9,736 bases of DNA from JBBRHH01 sp038222915 (GTDB taxonomy: Bacteria > Planctomycetota > Phycisphaerae > Tepidisphaerales > Tepidisphaeraceae), in assembly GCA_038222915.1 (NCBI GenBank), contig JBBRHH010000204.1, forward strand, positions 1 to 9,736, written 5' to 3'. The position numbers and the translations under genes were made by a program. Positions 5,904 to 9,736 of the stretch are shown piece by piece. The notes under the pieces are model-generated. The model was given only the letters and a program-made list of their open reading frames with translations, was not told the DNA's origin and did no database searches. Position 1 is the stretch's first letter. The number at the start of each line of letters is the position of its first letter.

Positions 5904-5929
5904 AAGGCAGTTTCCCAAGGCAGTTTCCC
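5904..5929 (+). repeat. Perfect 13-bp tandem duplication containing the kinase ribosome-binding site
   Basis: AAGGCAGTTTCCC occurs twice in immediate succession (5904-5916 and 5917-5929), filling almost the whole gap between the regulator stop and the kinase ATG at 5930. Each copy brings an AAGG Shine-Dalgarno-like core; the second is nine bases before the ATG. Such duplications arise by slipped replication and could gain or lose copies. Confidence 0.9.
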
Positions 5930-7855
5930 ATGCGTAGACAATGGTTAGTCTGGCTCGTCTTTGGCGTCTGCCTCTCCGTGGGCCTGGGCGCAATGAGCTG
6001 GATCAGCTTCAAAGTTCTCGAGCTGGATCGCAACACCGCCCTCTCCCGACATCAGGCCGCCTATCAAGGCCAGCTCGAGGAAAACGCACGCCTCGCCCTC
6101 TGGCGCATGGACTCTATGCTCGCGCCCATCATCGCTCAGGAAAACGCCCGTCCCTATTTCCTCTACAGCGCGTTCTTCCCCTCCGAGCGCGCCGCGCCCA
6201 CCAAGTCCATCGCCCCCAAAGGCAAGGACGACGGCGTACTCATTCCGTCCCCTCTGATGGTGCAAACCTCCGATCTGGTCGTTCTCCATTTCCAGATTGC
6301 CCCCGACGGATCCATGACCAGCCCGCAGGCGCCCACCGGCAACATGCGCCACTTGGCCGAAGCCCAATACGCCAGCCCCGAAAGCATCAATCAGGCCGGC
6401 GCACGCCTCGAAGAGCTGCACGGGAAGCTTGAGCGCGACCAGCTCATCGCCGCACTCCCCGAGGTCAAGCAACAGGTCGATTGGCGCGAAACCAATTCCA
6501 AGACGCTTGCCGTCAACAAGGACAACGGCGCCTACGGCAACGTCGGCCGCAATCAGGGCCAGGGCAACTATTCCAACAATAGTACAAACCAGCAATCGGC
6601 CGCGAACAACGCCAGCGAACTGCCCGCCCAGCAGGGGGTCTATCAGCAGAAGCAGCCGCAGCAACTCGCCAACCAGGCCGACGTTCAACAGCTGCGCGGC
6701 CAGCAGGAATTCGAGCAGCGCCAAAACGCCCTCAATACCTACAACGACGCCACCTGGATCGGCAACCACTACGTCGCCGACGCACTCCACGCCACCGTCA
6801 ACGAAGGTGTCATGAAGCCCCTCTGGCTCGCCGACGCCCTGGTTCTTGCCCGCCGCGTCTCCATCCACGGCCAGGAATATGTTCAGGGCGCGTGGCTCGA
6901 CTGGACCGCCGTCCGCCGCGATCTCCTGGAAGGCGTCAAAGATCTACTGCCAAACGCCGATCTCGAAATGGCCCCCGTCACCAGCGAGGAAAAAGAACCG
7001 CGCATGCTCGCCGCCCTCCCGCTCCGCCTGAAGGTCGGCGACTTCTACATCCCGCCCAAGGTCGAAAAATCCGCCGTCCGGTTCACCCTCCTCATCGCAT
7101 GGTGCTCCGCCATCATCGGCGCGCTCGCGATCGGCCTCCTCCTCCGCGGCGTCATCTCCCTCAGCGAACGCCGCGGCGCATTTGTCTCGGCCGTCACCCA
7201 CGAGCTTCGCACGCCCCTCACCACCCTTCGCATGTACACGGAGATGCTCGCCGATGGCATGGTCAAGGACGAATCCAAACGCCAGCAATACCTCAACACC
7301 CTCCGCGGCGAGGCCAACCGCCTTGGGCATCTCGTCGAAAATGTCCTCGGCTACTCCAGGCTCGAACGCAAACGAAGCTGCGCCCGCCTCGAAACCCTCG
7401 TCGTCGGCGAACTCCTCGAAGGCACCAAACCCCGCCTCGCCGAACGCGCCACCCAGGCGAATATGACAGTGGAATTGTCCTTCAGCGAAACCGCCCGAGA
7501 AGCCCGGGTCGTAGTAGACCTGGTCGCGGTCGAGCAAATCCTCTTCAACCTGGTCGACAACGCCTGCAAATACGCCCAGCCCTCCCAGGAGCCAGTCATC
7601 CGCATCGAAGCGTCCGCCGAATCCCACGGCGTAATGATCCGAGTCAAAGACTCCGGCCCAGGCATCCCGCGCGAACGCGCCCGCCGACTCTTCCGCCCTT
7701 TCTCCAAATCCGTAAACGAAGCCGCCGAATCCAAACAACCAGGCCTCGGCCTCGGCCTCGCCCTAAGCAAACGCCTCGCAAAAAACATGGGCGGCGATCT
7801 ACGACTGGAGCAGGGCAACGGCCCTGGCGCTTGTTTTGTACTGGAATTGGTATGA
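5930..7855 (+). CDS. Membrane sensor histidine kinase with Asn/Gln-rich sensor insert
   Basis: The 641-residue protein is anchored by two membrane segments (about 5-27 and 385-405) that flank a large extracytoplasmic sensor. Within that sensor, residues about 197-272 are dominated by Asn and Gln ('NYSNNSTNQQ', 'QQKQPQQLANQ'), an unusual low-complexity linker or assembly-prone segment. The cytoplasmic part has the HisKA H-box with H424 (VTHELRTPL) and a complete HATPase_c domain: N-box N540-N544 (NLVDN), G1 D574-G578 (DSGPG), an F-box-like 'LFRPFSKS', and G2 from G605 (GLGLGLALS). No HAMP domain is evident; the second helix leads almost directly to the H-box. It should autophosphorylate H424 and pass the phosphate to D54 of the regulator encoded 29 bp upstream. 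The ligand is unknown. Its stop overlaps the next start (ATGA), implying coupled translation of the propeller protein. Confidence 0.95.
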   Translation: MRRQWLVWLVFGVCLSVGLGAMSWISFKVLELDRNTALSRHQAAYQGQLEENARLALWRMDSMLAPIIAQENARPYFLYSAFFPSERAAPTKSIAPKGKDDGVLIPSPLMVQTSDLVVLHFQIAPDGSMTSPQAPTGNMRHLAEAQYASPESINQAGARLEELHGKLERDQLIAALPEVKQQVDWRETNSKTLAVNKDNGAYGNVGRNQGQGNYSNNSTNQQSAANNASELPAQQGVYQQKQPQQLANQADVQQLRGQQEFEQRQNALNTYNDATWIGNHYVADALHATVNEGVMKPLWLADALVLARRVSIHGQEYVQGAWLDWTAVRRDLLEGVKDLLPNADLEMAPVTSEEKEPRMLAALPLRLKVGDFYIPPKVEKSAVRFTLLIAWCSAIIGALAIGLLLRGVISLSERRGAFVSAVTHELRTPLTTLRMYTEMLADGMVKDESKRQQYLNTLRGEANRLGHLVENVLGYSRLERKRSCARLETLVVGELLEGTKPRLAERATQANMTVELSFSETAREARVVVDLVAVEQILFNLVDNACKYAQPSQEPVIRIEASAESHGVMIRVKDSGPGIPRERARRLFRPFSKSVNEAAESKQPGLGLGLALSKRLAKNMGGDLRLEQGNGPGACFVLELV

Positions 7856-8817
7856 ATCCAAACCGAATATGCCTCGCGTTACTCGTCGCCTGCCTCGTGC
7901 TCCCCGAAGCGCAAGCCGCCGACGCACCGGCCACGCAGCCCAACCAACTCTTCGTCGCCGTAGGTTACGGCGGCCGCCGCATGAGTTCCCACGACGGCCT
8001 CCACTGGGAGAACGACGTCCAGTGGTCCGACAAGGCCGCCGATGATGACAACGTCCTCTTCAACGTCGCCTTCGGCCAGGGCAAGTTCATCGCTGTCGGC
8101 GGCGCGGGCGTCGGCCACATCCTCATGACCCGCGACGGCAAAGAGTGGCGCGAAACGCAAAAGCAAAAAGGCCGCGTCGCCACCGTCGCCTTCGGGAATA
8201 ACCGTTTCGTCGCCGGCTGGAACGATCAGTTCCTCTACTCGACCGACGGGGAAGACTGGAAACAAGGCACGAAGCTCGGCATCGAAGGCAGCGTCCACTT
8301 CCGCAAAAGCGCCTTCGGCAACGGCCTCTTCGTCGCCATCGGCGACTGGGACCCGCCCGGCAAAAAGCGCATCAGCTTCCGAGCCGCCACCGCCGACGGC
8401 GAAAAACTCACCCACGTCGATGGCACCGTCGCCGCCGCAAGAGGCATCGCCTTCGGCGCAGGCCGCTTCGTCGTAGTCGGCCCCGAAGCCCTCCGCGAAA
8501 GCTCCACCGACGGAAAAACCTGGGAGCACCCCGTCAAGGAACTCGACAGCGAACTCGACTCGATCATCTTCGACGGCAAACTATTCATCGCCGCCGGCGG
8601 CAAATACGCCTACACCTCGCCCGACGGCATCGAGTGGAAAAAGCTCGACAAGCCCATCCCCTGCAGCGTCCTCTACGGAAACGATCGCTTCCACCTCGGC
8701 GGATCCTGGGGCGGCAATGTGTGGATGTCTGAAAATGGAAGTCCCTGGAAAAAGATCGGCGTCCCCACGGGAAACGCGTTCGAGGCGATTGCCGTCGGCA
8801 CCATGGAGGTAAAGTAA
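7852..8817 (+). CDS. Secreted seven-repeat beta-propeller protein
   Basis: The 321-residue product starts at an ATG overlapping the kinase stop by four bases. Its signal peptide is 'MNPNRICLALLVACLVLPEAQA', with probable cleavage after A22. A lipobox-like L-V-A-C at 11-14 also exists, but hydrophobic sequence continues beyond it, so I favour export over lipidation. The rest is seven repeats of about 40 residues. Each has an 'xxaFGxGxFVAVG' strand followed by an S/T-x-D-G-x-x-W-like turn, at S46, T93, S130, T180, S218, S256 and S293 (the fourth lacks Trp; the last has Asn for Asp). Seven such Asp-box/BNR-like units predict a seven-bladed propeller. No catalytic residues of sialidases are recognisable, so a binding or scaffolding role is likelier. 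Operon placement suggests it works with the sensor kinase, perhaps by binding the signal or the sensor domain. Confidence 0.85.
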   Translation: MNPNRICLALLVACLVLPEAQAADAPATQPNQLFVAVGYGGRRMSSHDGLHWENDVQWSDKAADDDNVLFNVAFGQGKFIAVGGAGVGHILMTRDGKEWRETQKQKGRVATVAFGNNRFVAGWNDQFLYSTDGEDWKQGTKLGIEGSVHFRKSAFGNGLFVAIGDWDPPGKKRISFRAATADGEKLTHVDGTVAAARGIAFGAGRFVVVGPEALRESSTDGKTWEHPVKELDSELDSIIFDGKLFIAAGGKYAYTSPDGIEWKKLDKPIPCSVLYGNDRFHLGGSWGGNVWMSENGSPWKKIGVPTGNAFEAIAVGTMEVK

Positions 8818-8871
8818 GCTTTTTCGAAGTTCCGCCCATGCGGCACAAAGTTTGCGAACTTGAAAGTGGAT

Positions 8872-8891
8872 GCCGGTCGAGTGCGACCGGC
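8872..8891 (+). other. Eight-bp perfect stem-loop between the propeller gene and the four-helix gene
   Basis: GCCGGTCG (8872-8879) pairs perfectly with CGACCGGC (8884-8891) across a four-base AGTG loop; allowing one bulged C, two more A-T pairs extend the stem. Only TTT follows, so it is a weak intrinsic terminator at best. It ends about 40 nt before the ATG at 8931. It may end the two-component operon transcript or act as a 5'-UTR hairpin of the downstream gene. Confidence 0.5.
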
Positions 8892-8914
8892 CATTTGGAA
8901 ACGAGCACTTTTAA

Positions 8915-8920
8915 GGAAGG
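8915..8920 (+). promoter_or_regulatory. Shine-Dalgarno of the four-helix-bundle gene
   Basis: GGAAGG, within an AAGGAAGGAA stretch, lies ten bases before the ATG at 8931. It selects that start over an in-frame upstream ATG at 8838, which would run through the hairpin at 8872-8891 and has no such site. Confidence 0.75.
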
Positions 8921-8930
8921 AAACAACATC

Positions 8931-9368
8931 ATGGCAAACGAAGTGACCTCAACCCTGAACGGCCTCATTGAAACACTCAAAGACGGCACCAAAGGTTTCG
9001 ACTCGGCCGCAGGTGCCGTGAAAGACGCCAGCGTCAAAGGCGTCTTCCAGAAGCTAAGCCAGCAGCGATCGCAATTCGCCGGCGAACTCCAGGCTGAAGT
9101 CAGCCGCCTCGGCGGCGAGCCCGAGCAAAGCGGAAGCGCCGTGGCCTCCATGCACCGCGGCTGGATTGACCTCAAGAGCGCCATGGGCGGCGGCGAAAAG
9201 TCCATCCTGAACGAAGCCGAACGCGGCGAAGACGCGGCCGTGAAAAGCTATGAAAAAGCGTTGCAGGAACCGCTCCCCGCCAACATCGCTGGCGTCGTGC
9301 GATGCCAATTTGACGAGGTGAAAAAGGCCCACGATCAGGTGCGTGGCCTGCGCGATACATGGAAATGA
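8931..9368 (+). CDS. PA2169-family (DUF2383) four-helix-bundle protein
   Basis: The 145-residue cytoplasmic protein matches the PA2169/DUF2383 pattern from end to end: 'LNGLIETLKDGTKGF' (about 9-23), 'FQKLSQQRSQFAGELQAEVSRLGGEPE' (39-65), 'HRGWIDLKSA' (75-84), 'NEAERGEDAAVKSYEKAL' (94-111) and a last helix 'QFDEVKKAHDQVRGLRD' (126-142). The family adopts a ferritin-like four-helix bundle. Conserved Glu/His positions such as E14, H75, E98 and H134 could bind metal, but no activity is established to my knowledge. It is often found among stress or biofilm genes. The start at 8931 gives the usual family length and has a good Shine-Dalgarno. A strong terminator hairpin follows 19 bp after the stop, so it is probably monocistronic. 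Its nearest neighbour on the right is a Clp-type ATPase. Confidence 0.88.
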   Translation: MANEVTSTLNGLIETLKDGTKGFDSAAGAVKDASVKGVFQKLSQQRSQFAGELQAEVSRLGGEPEQSGSAVASMHRGWIDLKSAMGGGEKSILNEAERGEDAAVKSYEKALQEPLPANIAGVVRCQFDEVKKAHDQVRGLRDTWK

Positions 9369-9387
9369 AAACCAGTCGAAGCGAGCG

Positions 9388-9420
9388 AAGACGCCCGCCC
9401 GTCCGGCGGGCGGGCGTCTT
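9388..9420. terminator. Strong GC-rich terminator hairpin between convergent genes
   Basis: AAGACGCCCGCCCG (9388-9401) pairs without mismatch with CGGGCGGGCGTCTT (9407-9420) around a five-base loop, giving a 14-bp stem. It lies between the stop of the four-helix gene (9368) and the stop of the convergent Clp-type gene (9423). T-runs on either side are short, so it may rely on stem strength; the A-A/T-T ends of the stem provide a short U-run in both directions. It probably serves both genes. Confidence 0.8.
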
Positions 9421-9422
9421 GT

Positions 9423-9736
9423 TCACGCTTCGATGGCAATGGTGACCTGGTCGGAAACATCAACGTCCAACCTCACCATTGCGTTCTTCAGGGTTGAATG
9501 GGTGAGAAGAAAATGGGCAAGGGGTACCACAACAAGGGTTTCAATCGCCCGCTGCAAAGGACGAGCGCCATACCGCGCATCGAATCCGCGCCGGGCAATC
9601 GACGCGACCAGCGCGTCCGTCCAGATCAACTGCAGGTTCGCCCGCGACAATCCTTCACGCCCCGCGATCGCCGCAAGTTCCTTCTCAGTAATCTGCTGAA
9701 CCGTATCAGCGTTGAGGGCATCGAACGAGATGACCG
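9423..9736 (-). CDS. C-terminal end of a Clp/HSP100 AAA+ ATPase (5' partial)
   Basis: The minus-strand frame is open from the window edge to TGA at 9423-9425, giving the last 103 residues; the start lies beyond 9736, so the TTG at 9650 is internal. The segment 'SFDALNADTVQQITEKELAAI' followed by 'WTDALVASIARRGFDARYGARPLQRAIETLVVVPLAHFLL' is the D2 small (C-terminal) domain of the ClpA/ClpB/ClpC group. The sensor-2 motif 'GARPLQR' contributes an Arg to ATP sensing. Such proteins are hexameric unfoldases or disaggregases. The short tail after this domain shows no basis for choosing ClpB-type disaggregase over protease-linked ClpA/ClpC; that needs the missing N-terminal part. Proximity to the PA2169-family gene suits a proteostasis or stress locus. 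Confidence 0.85.
   Translation of the reverse strand, partial: VISFDALNADTVQQITEKELAAIAGREGLSRANLQLIWTDALVASIARRGFDARYGARPLQRAIETLVVVPLAHFLLTHSTLKNAMVRLDVDVSDQVTIAIEA

Noticed and set aside
5945..6868. 307-codon minus-strand frame opposite the kinase sensor region
   Set aside because: It arises from codon bias of the kinase gene; no ribosome-binding site or family pattern, and the plus strand is certain.
6944..7738. 264-codon minus-strand frame opposite the kinase catalytic domains
   Set aside because: Antisense shadow of HisKA/HATPase codons, with no recognisable domain.
6892..7851. Upstream extension of the propeller frame inside the kinase gene
   Set aside because: It overlaps the catalytic part of the kinase and is extremely Arg/Pro-rich; the signal peptide at 7852 marks the true start.
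8838..8930. In-frame upstream start for the PA2169-family gene
   Set aside because: It would translate through the hairpin at 8872-8891, has no Shine-Dalgarno, and makes the protein longer than the family; the ATG at 8931 has a strong site.

Overview
The window is about 60% GC and strongly C/G-ending in codon choice. Its genes look like those of a Gram-negative-type, envelope-bearing bacterium, most likely a planctomycete (Phycisphaerae-like). The grounds are the Ala/Pro/Thr-rich 'ATQP'-type segments after signal peptides, the Ig-like secreted protein at the left edge, and the style of the two-component system. This taxonomic reading is inference; no rRNA or marker gene is present.

Left part (1-3482). 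A partial plus-strand gene ends at 443. Facing it is a minus-strand set of four closely spaced genes that probably form one operon, in transcription order: a HicA-like/eRF1-domain-3-like fusion protein, a class II (c'/c556-like) cytochrome c lipoprotein, a zinc-dependent medium-chain alcohol dehydrogenase, and a stand-alone GNAT acetyltransferase. The combination suggests a stress, low-oxygen or fermentation module.

Middle part (3483-5201). This is gene-poor. It holds a small secreted protein (3794-4213), a short minus-strand ORF that looks like the end of a decayed gene (4238-4477), and a long non-coding stretch. That stretch contains a good sigma-70-like promoter, a stem-loop at the predicted transcript start, a G-rich imperfect tandem repeat of about 43-44 nt, and an 11-bp-phased TTACAC direct repeat close to the next gene.

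Right-centre (5202-8817). A three-gene operon encodes an OmpR/PhoB-type response regulator, a membrane histidine kinase with an unusual Asn/Gln-rich stretch in its extracytoplasmic sensor, and a secreted protein built of seven repeats that should fold as a beta-propeller. The kinase and propeller genes overlap by ATGA. The kinase ribosome-binding region is a perfect 13-bp tandem duplication. I infer that the propeller is an accessory or output protein of this signalling pair; this is the most interesting candidate system here.

Right end (8818-9736). A PA2169-type four-helix-bundle protein is followed by a 14-bp GC-rich terminator hairpin. It converges on the C-terminal end of a Clp/HSP100 AAA+ ATPase that runs off the window. 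These two also fit a stress-response neighbourhood. I see no tRNA, rRNA, CRISPR array, insertion sequence or integrase.
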